A stretch of 57,839 bases of DNA from Noviherbaspirillum humi (GTDB lineage: Bacteria > Pseudomonadota > Gammaproteobacteria > Burkholderiales > Burkholderiaceae_D), in NCBI RefSeq assembly GCF_900188095.1, contig NZ_FZOT01000021.1:1-57839 (forward strand), written 5' to 3'. Position numbers and translations under genes: made by a program. The notes under the pieces are model-generated. The model was given only the letters and a program-made list of their open reading frames with translations, ran no database searches and was not told where the DNA came from. Shown one piece after another: positions 27,568 to 36,052 of this stretch (within the stretch, counting starts at the first letter, position 1; the number at the start of each line of letters is the position of its first letter).

Positions 27568-27648
27568 GCGCGGCGCAGCGGACCGATGGCGGGGCGGCCA
27601 GCGTGTCTTTCGCGTACCGCCGAACCGGCGCCACGCAATCGGAATGGC

Positions 27649-28107
27649 TTACTTGTGCTTCTTCGGCCGGCCCGCCTTCAGCGCCGGCAGCGTGGCGTGG
27701 ATTTCCTTGAGCTTGTCGATGTCCATCTGGCGGATCAGCGCCACGCCGACGCGCAGCAGTTCGCTCTTCTTCACCTCGTAGCCGGCGGCGAGGCAAGCCT
27801 TCTTGACGTCGCCGAGCACCCGGTATTCGTCTTCCGGCATGGTGAAGCTGTCGCGCACCAGCTTGACCTTGGGCGGCTTGGATTTTTCTGCCACTTGCTC
27901 GTGCTCTTGGGTTGCATCGGCTTGCTGCTCCTGCGCCTCGGCAGCGGGTGCGGCTGGCGCGTCTGGTTCGGCTGGTTCGGCGGGCACCACCACCGGCGCG
28001 GCCACCGGTTCCGGCATTTCCGCAGCCAGCGCCACGGCGGTCAGCTCGGCAACGGGTTTCTTCTTGGCCGCTTTCACTTTGTCGGTCTTGGAGGAAGTCT
28101 TGGACAT
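27649..28107 (-). CDS. Lys/Ala/Pro-rich protein, possible granule or nucleoid-associated protein
   Basis: A 152-residue protein in three parts: a Lys-rich N-terminus (MSKTSSKTDKVKAAKKKP), a low-complexity Ala/Pro/Glu linker to about residue 80, and a conserved-looking C-terminal domain (FTMPEDEYRVLGDVKKACLA, KKSELLRVGVALIRQMD) ending in RPKKHK. I do not know a named family. The charged N-terminus and linker recall histone-like or granule-bound phasin-type proteins. It faces away from ppx-ppk and shares a promoter box with the CYTH-CHAD gene. AAAGGGAAAACC precedes ATG 28107. Confidence 0.65.
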   Translation of the reverse strand: MSKTSSKTDKVKAAKKKPVAELTAVALAAEMPEPVAAPVVVPAEPAEPDAPAAPAAEAQEQQADATQEHEQVAEKSKPPKVKLVRDSFTMPEDEYRVLGDVKKACLAAGYEVKKSELLRVGVALIRQMDIDKLKEIHATLPALKAGRPKKHK

Positions 28108-28126
28108 GGTTTTCCCTTTAATCAAT

Positions 28127-28144
28127 ATAAATAGTATAAATGAT
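28127..28144 (-). promoter_or_regulatory. AT-rich promoter box shared with the CYTH-CHAD gene
   Basis: On the minus strand this reads ATCATTTATACTATTTAT, identical at 17 of 18 bases to plus-strand 32103-32120. It contains TATACT, a plausible -10, and lies 19 bases before the ATG at 28107. No convincing -35 is fixed; TTGCCA lies just upstream. Confidence 0.5.
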
Positions 28145-28170
28145 TATTGGGATGGCAACACTGCTCAGCC

Positions 28171-29625
28171 TCAAGTCAGCCTAACCGTCAGGGAAACGCC
28201 GACCTCGTCCCAGGCATCCCTTTCCTTCTGCAGCCAGAACGACAGCGTCGGATGGCGGTCCAGCCATTGCCGCTCGATATCGATCTCGATCCGGCTCTTC
28301 ATCCTCACCTTCATGTCGCCGGCGTCCGACTCGATGTTCGAATGCAGGAACATGGTCGCCAGCCGCAGCGCCAGCAATGCCTTGGCCAAATCCGGTTCGG
28401 CCAGCAACCCCCGCACCTTGCGCAGGTTGCCCTTCTGCCCGAGGATGAGCTGGGCCATGGTTTCCTGCTCGCGGTTGGTGAAGCCGGGCAGGTCGGCGTG
28501 CTCGACGATGTAGGCCGAATGCTTGTGAAAGCCGGTATGGGAAATCACCATGCCGGCCTCGTGCAGCAGTCCGCCCCAGTACAGGTAGCGCACGTAGGTG
28601 CCGCTGTCGGGCTTGAGCTGGTTGTAGAGCATGGCGGCGATGCCGGCGACGCGGGCGGCGCGGCCTTCGTCGACATGGAAGCAGTGCATGAATTCGCGCA
28701 CCGACCGCTCGCGCCGGTCGCGCTTGGTGCCGCGCAGCTGCAGGTCCCACAGCACGCCCATGCGCAGCCCGGCATTGACGGCCTTCATGCCGGTGACGCC
28801 GATCTGCTGCATGATGCCGATCAGCACCGACAGGCCGCCAACCATGACGATGACCCGCTCCGGCTTGATGCCGGGCAGGGTGAAGGCATCCACGTGCCCG
28901 GCCTCGATCAGCTTGTCGCGCAGCGCCAGCAGGCTGGGCAGCGACATGGTGCCGTCGCCGAGCCCGTTCTTCTGGATGACGTCGCTGATCGCCCGTATCG
29001 TTCCGGAGGAGCCGTAGGCATTGCGCCAGAGCTGGGGATGGTACATCGGCGCCGCATCCTCGAAGGTGGAGCGGGCGGAGAGCACCGCCGCATCGAAGGA
29101 CCGGGCGTCGATGGCGCCGCGCGGGAAGAACATCGCGCCCTGGCGGAAGGTGCCGATGCTGAAGGATTCGACATGGCGGATGTCGCTGCCCTCGCCGAGA
29201 ATGAGTTCGGTGGAGCCGCCGCCGATGTCGATCACCAGCCGCTTCTCGTCTGCCTGGGCCAGCGCGCCGGCCACGCCCATGTAGATCAGGCGGCCTTCCT
29301 CTTCGCCGGAAATCACCTCGATCGGATAGCCGATGGCCTGCTCCGCCTTCGGCAGGAATTCGCGCGCATTGGCGGCCACGCGCAGGGTGTTGGTGGCGAC
29401 CACCCGCACCGCGTCCAGCGGATAGCCGTCGAGCAGCTTGCGGAAGTCGCGCAGCGATTGCAGCGCGGTCTGCATGGCGCTGTCGGTGAGATATCCCTTG
29501 TCATCCAGGCCGGCGGCGAGGCGGATCGGATCGCGCGCCGTCTTCACGATGCGGATGGCATCGCCGTCGCGCTCGCCGATGTGGAGGCGGAAGCTGTTGG
29601 AACCGAGGTCGACTGCAGCAAACAT
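28171..29625 (-). CDS. ppx: Exopolyphosphatase (Ppx/GppA family)
   Basis: A 484-residue cytoplasmic enzyme that removes terminal phosphate from polyphosphate, or 5'-phosphate from pppGpp. The ASKHA-fold phosphate loops are MFAAVDLGSNSFRLHIG at the start and VIDIGGGSTELILG near residue 135, with EVISGEEEGRLIY between them. The C-terminal HD-type part shows YLYWGGLLHEAGM. AAGGATG precedes ATG 29625. It lies 248 bp downstream of ppk on the same strand. Ppx versus GppA cannot be separated by eye, but linkage with ppk favours Ppx. Confidence 0.92.
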   Translation of the reverse strand: MFAAVDLGSNSFRLHIGERDGDAIRIVKTARDPIRLAAGLDDKGYLTDSAMQTALQSLRDFRKLLDGYPLDAVRVVATNTLRVAANAREFLPKAEQAIGYPIEVISGEEEGRLIYMGVAGALAQADEKRLVIDIGGGSTELILGEGSDIRHVESFSIGTFRQGAMFFPRGAIDARSFDAAVLSARSTFEDAAPMYHPQLWRNAYGSSGTIRAISDVIQKNGLGDGTMSLPSLLALRDKLIEAGHVDAFTLPGIKPERVIVMVGGLSVLIGIMQQIGVTGMKAVNAGLRMGVLWDLQLRGTKRDRRERSVREFMHCFHVDEGRAARVAGIAAMLYNQLKPDSGTYVRYLYWGGLLHEAGMVISHTGFHKHSAYIVEHADLPGFTNREQETMAQLILGQKGNLRKVRGLLAEPDLAKALLALRLATMFLHSNIESDAGDMKVRMKSRIEIDIERQWLDRHPTLSFWLQKERDAWDEVGVSLTVRLT

Positions 29626-29873
29626 CGTTCATCCTTTGAGGGGCGCAGCGCCGGCCCGGAAAGAACGGGTCGGCTGCGCCATGGCTGTTGGGGAGTTATT
29701 TCAACCGCAGCCGGACCTGCTCCGGCTACGGGCCATTGTCAGACTGTTCAAGCGCAGGCTTGTTCGGGGCGGCTTCCCGCTGGAAATTGTAGTCTCGTCG
29801 GAAAAAGGATAGGCGCCGATGGCCGAGCCGGGCAGGCCTTGCCCGCGGCGTCGCCGCATCGGCCGGGCGGCGC

Positions 29874-31982
29874 TCACGCCGGCTTGTCGAGATTGAGCGA
29901 GCCGAGCTTTTCCGCCAGGATGCGCTGCGCCCGCACCTGCAGCTGCTTGTCGCGCGGCTTGCGGCGCCGGTAGCTGCCGTCGGCGCCTAGCTCCCAGGCG
30001 TCGGTATTGTCCTTCAGGTAAATGTTCAGTCCCTCGACGATGACCCGCTTCTTCAGCACCCGGTCCAGCACCGGAAAGGCCACTTCGATGCGGCGGAACA
30101 GGTTGCGGTTCATCCAGTCGGCGCTGGCGAGGTAGACGTCGTGCTGCTCGCCGTTGCGGAAGTAGAAGATGCGGGTATGTTCCAGGAAGCGGCCGACGAT
30201 GGAGCGCACCCGGATGTTTTCCGACAGGCCCGGCACGCCGGGGCGCAGCGCGCAGGCGCCGCGCACGATCAGATCGATTTTCACGCCGGCGCCGGAGGCT
30301 TCATACAGCGCCCGGATCACCGATTCATCCAGCAGCGCGTTCATCTTGGCGATGATGCGGCCGCGCTTGCCGGCCTTGGCCATGGCCGCTTCATGATGAA
30401 TCGCGCCGATCAGGTTCTTGTGCAGGCTGAACGGCGCCAGCCACAGGTAATCCATCTTGCGCGGCTTGTTCAGGCTGGTGAGGTGGTTGAACACTTCATG
30501 CACTTCGGCGGTGAGGCCCGGATGGGCGGTGAGCATGCCGAAGTCGGTGTAGAACTTGGTGGTGGTGGGATGGTAGTTGCCGGTGCCGAGATGGGCGTAG
30601 TAGCGCAGCTCGCCGTTCTCGCGCCGCAGAACCAGCGCCAGCTTGGCGTGGGTCTTCAGGCCGACCACGCCGTACACCACCTGTGCGCCGGCGCGCTCCA
30701 GCCGCTCGGCCCAGTTGATGTTGGCTTCTTCGTCGAAGCGCGCCATCAGCTCCACCACCACCGTCACTTCCTTGCCCTGCTGGGCCGCCATCACCAGCGC
30801 ATCCATCAGGTCGGAGTTCATGCCGGTGCGGTAGATGGTCTGCTTGATGGCCAGCACGTTCGGGTCGCGCGCCGCCCCGCGGATGAACTCCACCACCGGC
30901 TGGAAGGATTCGAAGGGATGGTGCAGCAGCAGGTCGTTCTTGCGCAGCAGGGCGAAGATGTCGCCGTCGGTGAAGCGGCGCGGCAGGCCCGGCAGGAAGG
31001 CGGGGAAGTGCAGCTCCGGATCCTTGACGTTGTTGACCACCTCCAGCAGCCGCACCATGTTCACCGGCCCGTCGACGGCGAACAGGTGGCGCCGCTCCAC
31101 CGAATACTGGTTGAGCAGGAATTCCACCAGGTGCGGCGGGCAGTTCTTCGACACTTCCAGCCGCACCGCGAAGCCGAAGGGGCGGCTCATCAATTCCGTC
31201 ACCAGCGCCTGGCGCAGGTTCTTCACCTCTTCCTCGTCCACCCACAGGTCGCTGTTGCGGGTAACGCGGAACTGGGAATAGGCCACCACCTCGCGCTCGT
31301 TGAACAGATCGGCGATATGGCTGTGGATGACGGAGGAGAGCAGGCAGAACGCGATGCCGCCGTCGGCCAGCTCGTCGGGCAGGCGGATGACGCGGGGCAG
31401 CACGCGCGGCGCCTTGACGATGGCAATCGCGTTGTCGCGGCCGAAGGCATCGCGGCCGGAAAGCTCGACGATGAAGTTCAGGCTCTTGTTCATCACCTGC
31501 GGCAGCGGGTGGGCCGGATCGAGGCCGATCGGCGTGAGCAGCGGCCGCACCTCCGTCTCGAAATAATGCTTGACCCAGGCGCGCTGCGCCTCGTTGCGCT
31601 CCTTGCCGTTGAGCAGGCGGATCCTGCGCTTGCCGAGCTGCGGCAGGATTTCGTCGTTGAGCACCGCATACTGGCGCGCCACCAGCCGGTGGCACTCGAC
31701 GCTGGCCTGCTCCAGTGCCGCATCCAGCGCGGCCGGCAGGCGGTTCGGCGTTTCCAGCCGGTTCGGCGCCATCAGGCTGGCCACCCGCACTTCGAAGAAT
31801 TCATCGAGGTTGCTGCTGACGATGCAGAGGAAGCGCAATCGCTCCAGCAGCGGCATGTCCGGATCTTCCGCCTGCGCCAGCACGCGCCGGTTGAACGCCA
31901 GCTGCGACAATTCCCGGTTCAGCATGTCGGCGGCGTCGGTCGGAATCGTTTTGAGGGCGTCCTGGAAGTGTTTGGCGTTCAT
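29874..31982 (-). CDS. ppk: Polyphosphate kinase 1
   Basis: A 702-residue PPK1 of normal length. It reversibly polymerises the gamma-phosphate of ATP into polyphosphate. NRELSQLAFNRRVLAQAED marks the N-terminal domain. The autophosphorylated histidine is in YYAHLGTGNYHP, with VELMARFDEEANI and DLIVRGACALRPGV in the catalytic domains. The start 31982 is the only reasonable ATG; its ribosome site is weak. It is divergent from the CYTH-CHAD gene with 164 bp between. Confidence 0.95.
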   Translation of the reverse strand: MNAKHFQDALKTIPTDAADMLNRELSQLAFNRRVLAQAEDPDMPLLERLRFLCIVSSNLDEFFEVRVASLMAPNRLETPNRLPAALDAALEQASVECHRLVARQYAVLNDEILPQLGKRRIRLLNGKERNEAQRAWVKHYFETEVRPLLTPIGLDPAHPLPQVMNKSLNFIVELSGRDAFGRDNAIAIVKAPRVLPRVIRLPDELADGGIAFCLLSSVIHSHIADLFNEREVVAYSQFRVTRNSDLWVDEEEVKNLRQALVTELMSRPFGFAVRLEVSKNCPPHLVEFLLNQYSVERRHLFAVDGPVNMVRLLEVVNNVKDPELHFPAFLPGLPRRFTDGDIFALLRKNDLLLHHPFESFQPVVEFIRGAARDPNVLAIKQTIYRTGMNSDLMDALVMAAQQGKEVTVVVELMARFDEEANINWAERLERAGAQVVYGVVGLKTHAKLALVLRRENGELRYYAHLGTGNYHPTTTKFYTDFGMLTAHPGLTAEVHEVFNHLTSLNKPRKMDYLWLAPFSLHKNLIGAIHHEAAMAKAGKRGRIIAKMNALLDESVIRALYEASGAGVKIDLIVRGACALRPGVPGLSENIRVRSIVGRFLEHTRIFYFRNGEQHDVYLASADWMNRNLFRRIEVAFPVLDRVLKKRVIVEGLNIYLKDNTDAWELGADGSYRRRKPRDKQLQVRAQRILAEKLGSLNLDKPA

Positions 31983-32102
31983 GTCTTGTTGCTTTTCTGG
32001 ATCGAAGCCGGATGGTACTGCCTGATTGTGACAGGAATGTTACGGGCTCGCGGGCGATCCGGCGGGGCGAAGCCTTTAGCGCGAACAGGCATAAATGACT
32101 AT

Positions 32103-32120
32103 ATCGTTTATACTATTTAT
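32103..32120 (+). promoter_or_regulatory. AT-rich promoter box upstream of the CYTH-CHAD gene
   Basis: ATCGTTTATACTATTTAT, the near-identical partner of the box at 28127-28144. It contains TATACT at 32109-32114 and ends 26 bases before ATG 32147. It lies in the ppk/CYTH-CHAD divergent region and so could affect both genes. Confidence 0.5.
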
Positions 32121-32146
32121 CCATTCCTTTCGGCTCCCATATATTG

Positions 32147-33670
32147 ATGGAAATAGAATTAAAGCTATTGATCAATCCAGCCGATGTCGAGAAATTCCGC
32201 GAACTGGCGTTGCTTCGCCAATACGCGCCGCATGAGCCCGTGCGCGAAGCGCTCGAAACCACCTATTACGACACCCCCGACCTGGACCTGTGGCGGACCC
32301 TGGCGGCATTGCGCCTGCGCCGGACCGGCGACGGCTGGCTGCAGACCTTCAAGGCCGGCGGCCAGGTCGAAGCCGGACTGCATCAGCGCCATGAATGGGA
32401 AATGCCGGTGGCTGGCAACCGCTTCGATCTGGAGGCGCTGCGCGACAGGGTCGGCCGCCAGAGCGGCTGGGGCCGCATGCTGGGCGATCCCGAACTGGCC
32501 GCCTCGCTGAAGCCGCTGTTCACCACCCGTATCGACCGCACCGCCTGGCAGCTGCGCCTGGAGGACGGCGCCGAAGTCGAGCTGGCGCTGGACCAGGGCG
32601 CGATCGAGCATGAGAAGGGCGCGCTGGCGGTCTGCGAGATCGAGATGGAGCTGAAGTCAGGCAATCCCGCATCGCTGTTCCGCCTGGCGCTGCAGCTGCT
32701 CGACGCCGTGCCGCTGCAGATAGAAAATCTGAGCAAGGCGCACCGCGGCTACGCCCTGAGCGGCGGCTGGCATGCGCAGCCGGTGAAGGCCGCCAAATTC
32801 GCGCTGGAGCGCCGCCAGGATGCGCGCCAGGCGCTGAAGGCCATCGCCGCCAGCTGCCTGCGCCAGATCGAGAGCAATGTCGAACTCGTGCTGCAGACCC
32901 GGCATCCGGAAGCGGTGCACCAGGCCCGCGTCGGCATGCGCCGCCTGCGGTCCGGCCTGAAGCTGTTCCGGGATGCGGTTGAGGTTCCCGCCGGGCTCGA
33001 CCAGGAATTGCGCTGGATCGCGGGCCAGCTGGGCGCCGCCCGCGACTGGGAAGTCTTCGCCCACGAGACGCTGCCTGCGGCAGGCGCAAGCCAGGGCGAC
33101 GCCTTCGATTGCGCCCGCCTGCAGCGCGCGGCGCTTGCGCAGCGCGACACTTGTCTGAAGGACATGCAGGAAGCGCTCAAGTCGCCGCGCTATGCGCGCC
33201 TCATGCTAAGCCTCGCCGCCTGGCTGCTGGAACTCGATAACGCCGCCTCGGAAGACGCCACCGCGCCGCTGCGCAAGCTGGCCGACCGCCTCCTGGCGCG
33301 CAGCTGGAAGCGGATGGGCAGGCGCGGCAAGCGGCTGGAGGAAGCGTCGCCGCAAGCGCGGCATGCCTTCCGCATCGCCGCCAAGCGCCTGCGCTATGCG
33401 TCGGAATTCTTCGCCTCGCTGTATCCGGAACGGCGGGTGCGGGCGCATCTCAGGCGCCTGTCCGCCCTGCAGGACGAGTTGGGCCGGTTGAACGATGCGG
33501 CAGTGGCCGCCGGCCTGCTGCCGAAGTTGCAGGCCGCAGATCCCGCCCTCGCAGCCGATGCCGGCTTCGTGCGCGGCTTCCTCGCCGCGCTGGTCGACGC
33601 CGATGCCCGCCGGGTGGCGAAACGGTGGCGCAAGGCGAAGCAGGCGAAGCCGTTCTTCGAGCGGAGTTAG
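32147..33670 (+). CDS. CYTH and CHAD domain protein
   Basis: A 507-residue fusion. The N-terminal CYTH domain (about 1-200) begins with the ExExK signature MEIELKLLI and acts on triphosphate or inorganic polyphosphate substrates in characterised members. The C-terminal CHAD domain (about 215-500) is a helical bundle rich in conserved His/Arg (HPEAVHQARVGMRRLRSGLK, AFRIAAKRLRYASEFFASLY) and is known to bind polyphosphate. ATG 32147 is preferred over the TTG three bases earlier because it begins with the CYTH motif. Divergent from ppk, it probably acts at polyphosphate granules. Confidence 0.92.
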   Translation: MEIELKLLINPADVEKFRELALLRQYAPHEPVREALETTYYDTPDLDLWRTLAALRLRRTGDGWLQTFKAGGQVEAGLHQRHEWEMPVAGNRFDLEALRDRVGRQSGWGRMLGDPELAASLKPLFTTRIDRTAWQLRLEDGAEVELALDQGAIEHEKGALAVCEIEMELKSGNPASLFRLALQLLDAVPLQIENLSKAHRGYALSGGWHAQPVKAAKFALERRQDARQALKAIAASCLRQIESNVELVLQTRHPEAVHQARVGMRRLRSGLKLFRDAVEVPAGLDQELRWIAGQLGAARDWEVFAHETLPAAGASQGDAFDCARLQRAALAQRDTCLKDMQEALKSPRYARLMLSLAAWLLELDNAASEDATAPLRKLADRLLARSWKRMGRRGKRLEEASPQARHAFRIAAKRLRYASEFFASLYPERRVRAHLRRLSALQDELGRLNDAAVAAGLLPKLQAADPALAADAGFVRGFLAALVDADARRVAKRWRKAKQAKPFFERS

Positions 33671-33736
33671 GTGGAAACGGGAAGCCGCGCACCCGGCGCG
33701 GCAGTGCATGCAGACAGGGCGATCAGGGAGGCGAAA

Positions 33737-34183
33737 ATGGATCTCATCTTGTGGCGGCATGCCCATGCCGCGCCGGGCATGCCCGACAGCGAGCGGCCCT
33801 TGACCAAGAAGGGCCGCCAGCAGGCGGAAAAGATGGCGGCATGGATCAAGCCCCTGCTGCCGAAGGAGGTGCGCATCCTCGCCAGTCCGTTCCGCCGGGC
33901 CCAGGAAACGGTGCAGGCGCTCGGCATGGCCTTCGAGACGGTGGACAGCCTGGCCCAGGGACGCAGCCCGCAGTCCATCCTGACGTCGGTGAACTGGCCG
34001 GCCGGCGCCGGCACCGTCATGGTGGTGGGCCATAACCCGGCGCTCGGGCAGATCGCCGCGCTGCTGCTGGCTAACACCGAGGAAGAGTGGCCGATGAAGA
34101 AGGGCGGCATCTGGTGGTTCACCCATGACGAGGAAACGCAGCAGGCAGTGCTGGTCGCCGCCATGTCGCCGGGCCTGCTCTGA
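33737..34183 (+). CDS. sixA: Phosphohistidine phosphatase SixA
   Basis: A 148-residue histidine-phosphatase-superfamily protein of SixA length. The catalytic R7-H8 lies in DLILWRHAHA, the second arginine in ASPFRRAQET and the second histidine in MVVGHNPALG. SixA removes phosphate from phosphohistidine in phosphotransfer proteins. GGGAGGCGAAA sits before ATG 33737; the longer frame from 33671 lacks a site. It is 66 bp downstream of the CYTH-CHAD gene and probably co-transcribed. Confidence 0.9.
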   Translation: MDLILWRHAHAAPGMPDSERPLTKKGRQQAEKMAAWIKPLLPKEVRILASPFRRAQETVQALGMAFETVDSLAQGRSPQSILTSVNWPAGAGTVMVVGHNPALGQIAALLLANTEEEWPMKKGGIWWFTHDEETQQAVLVAAMSPGLL

Positions 34184-34394
34184 AGGTTCGGCAGCCGCGG
34201 CGTTGCTGGAACAGGCGGGGATTGCCGGCCGACTGCGCAAATCTGCGAGTCGTTCTTCCGTTAAAAAGCAGCGCTTCGTGTTGCTCATCACCCCTGTCAT
34301 ATAGACGACCCGGGTTATTCCAATTCGCAGGGAAGCGCGTCTTGTAATTCCTCGGATGATCTGTATCATCCAAAGCATTTTCCTGGACGCAACC

Positions 34395-34898
34395 ATGACA
34401 CGGTCCGACCGCGCAACCGCCGAACGCCATCGCGACGACATCGAAGCCGCCGCTATCGCCGCCATCGCCGCCTTTCGGGCGAAAGGCATCGCCGCGGTGA
34501 CGGTAGCCGACGTCATGCAGGCCGCCGGCCCGACCCATGGCGTCTTCCGCCGGCATTTTCCCTGCAAGGGCAATCTCGCTGCCGCAGACTGCAGCCGGGC
34601 CTGGCAGGAGAACCCAGCCATGCGTGCAACCTGGACGGAAACCGAGCGCGGCGGTGCCGGAACCTTCAATGCCTTTTTTCAGCGCTCCCGTCCCGTCTCC
34701 ATCGGGACCGCCTCGGACGCGGCCGCCCGATCCCGGCGCAGTCCGCACCGCAGTCGAGCAGGGCGGCGAAAGAGTAGGCGGCTCGGCATGGACGCGGAAA
34801 TGACCCTCGGCATGGACGGCCCGGCCGCCTTCTGCTTCAGGCTGAGGGATGCAACGACGTACGCCGGCGAGCCGCCGATGGAGACCGCCGATGAATAG
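34395..34898 (+). pseudogene. Broken TetR-family regulator
   Basis: The first 70 residues from ATG 34395 are a TetR DNA-binding domain (IEAAAIAAIAAFRAKGIAAV, VADVMQAAGPTHGVFRRHF). After about residue 85 the sequence becomes Arg/Ser-rich (RSRRSPHRSRAGRRKSRR), typical of an out-of-frame read of high-GC DNA, and no ligand-binding domain is recognisable. Its end overlaps the start of the diguanylate cyclase gene. The promoter region may still be regulated by what remains, but a functional repressor is unlikely. Confidence 0.6.
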
Positions 34899-35907
34899 CC
34901 TGTTGCATCATCTCGACCGGATGACGCGCCGCCGAGAGCGGGGCCTGCTCGTTGCCGCATTGCTGGACGCACTCCGCGACTTGACCGACGCCGAGCAAGC
35001 CGATCTGTTCGACGTGATCGGAACGGGAGACCGCCTGCACCTGCAACGCCATGAATCCGCAAATCTCGGTACGGCCCGCCGCGCCGATGCCGATGTGCTG
35101 CCGGCGAACCGGATCAGCGTGCTGATTGCGTCGAACGAGCCGGCGCCTCTTCTTGCCGTCGGACCGGCAGGCGTGCACCAGCTGTGGCAATGCCTGCGCG
35201 CGGAGCAGGGTGGCGGGACGGTCGTGCGCCTCAACCGCGCGCGTCCCTTTTCAGCCGACGACCTCGAACTCGTCGGCGGCGTGCTGCAAATCTTCCGCAA
35301 TCACCTCGCGCAGATCGAGTATGGCGAGACGGATTCCCTGACCGGACTGCTCAACCGGAAAACCTTCGATTCCCGCTTCGACCAGCTGGTTTCCGAATGC
35401 CTGCCGCAGGATGCGTCGGGCGCGCCGGAAGGCAGCGAACGACGGGAAGCCGGCCCGGTACAATCCAACTGGCTCGCGGTGGTCGACATCGATCATTTCA
35501 AGCGCATCAACGATACCTACGGCCACCTGTATGGTGACGAGGTCCTGATTCTTCTCGCGAACATCCTGAAACGGTCTTTCCGGGCGAAGGACCGCATCTT
35601 CCGCTTCGGCGGCGAAGAGTTCGTCATCCTGCTGCGGTCGACCGTGCCGCGGCATGCCAGGATCGCGTTCGAGCGCTTCCGCCTTGCCGTCGCCGCCCAG
35701 GATTTCCCGCAGGTGGGCAAGGTCACGGTGAGCGTCGGCTACGCCGAGATCAGCACGGCATCCCCCGTCGTCATCCTGGGCGATGCCGACCGGGCGCTGT
35801 ATTACGCCAAGCAGAACGGGCGCAATCGGGTATGCCGGTATGAGGAACTGGTGAAAGTCGGCAGCCTGCGACCGCAGAAAGTGAGCGGCAGCGTGGAGCT
35901 TTTTTGA
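34891..35907 (+). CDS. Diguanylate cyclase (GGDEF domain)
   Basis: A 338-residue protein with a GAF-like N-terminal region of about 150 residues and a GGDEF domain from about residue 160 (DSLTGLLNRKTFDSRFDQLV). The active-site motif is intact as GGEEF in FRFGGEEFVILL, and the inhibitory I-site RxxD is present as RAKD exactly five residues before it. VVDIDHFKRINDTYGH carries the metal-binding aspartate. It makes cyclic di-GMP. ATG 34891 overlaps the tail of the broken TetR gene; an ATG at 34849 is less likely. Confidence 0.88.
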   Translation: MNSLLHHLDRMTRRRERGLLVAALLDALRDLTDAEQADLFDVIGTGDRLHLQRHESANLGTARRADADVLPANRISVLIASNEPAPLLAVGPAGVHQLWQCLRAEQGGGTVVRLNRARPFSADDLELVGGVLQIFRNHLAQIEYGETDSLTGLLNRKTFDSRFDQLVSECLPQDASGAPEGSERREAGPVQSNWLAVVDIDHFKRINDTYGHLYGDEVLILLANILKRSFRAKDRIFRFGGEEFVILLRSTVPRHARIAFERFRLAVAAQDFPQVGKVTVSVGYAEISTASPVVILGDADRALYYAKQNGRNRVCRYEELVKVGSLRPQKVSGSVELF

Positions 35908-35975
35908 CAAGCCCGTCCTGCGGCGCGCCGGCCGGCGCCGCGGCTGTCATGGTTCCACTACAAAAAGGAGGAGAG

Positions 35976-36047
35976 ATGCAGGACAGAAGTTTTGAAATCA
36001 CCGCTCCACAATGTGCTGCAAGCCCTCAGCATTTTCATCGACCTTGA
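35976..36047 (+). CDS. Possible short leader ORF before the PAS protein
   Basis: ATG 35976 has an exceptionally strong site (AAAAAGGAGGAGAG) and encodes 23 residues, MQDRSFEITAPQCAASPQHF and onward, ending at TGA 36045-36047, five bases before the ATG at 36053. It could couple translation of the next gene. Alternatively it is the true N-terminus of that gene, separated by a single-base frameshift. Confidence 0.4.
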   Translation: MQDRSFEITAPQCAASPQHFHRP

Positions 36048-36052
36048 ATTCC

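Noticed and set aside
32015-32045. Possible Pho box before ppk (CTGTCAC on the minus strand at about 32028-32034)
   Set aside because: Only one of the two 7-bp direct repeats is convincing; the second half reads AGGCAGT. One half-site is too common to claim PhoB control.
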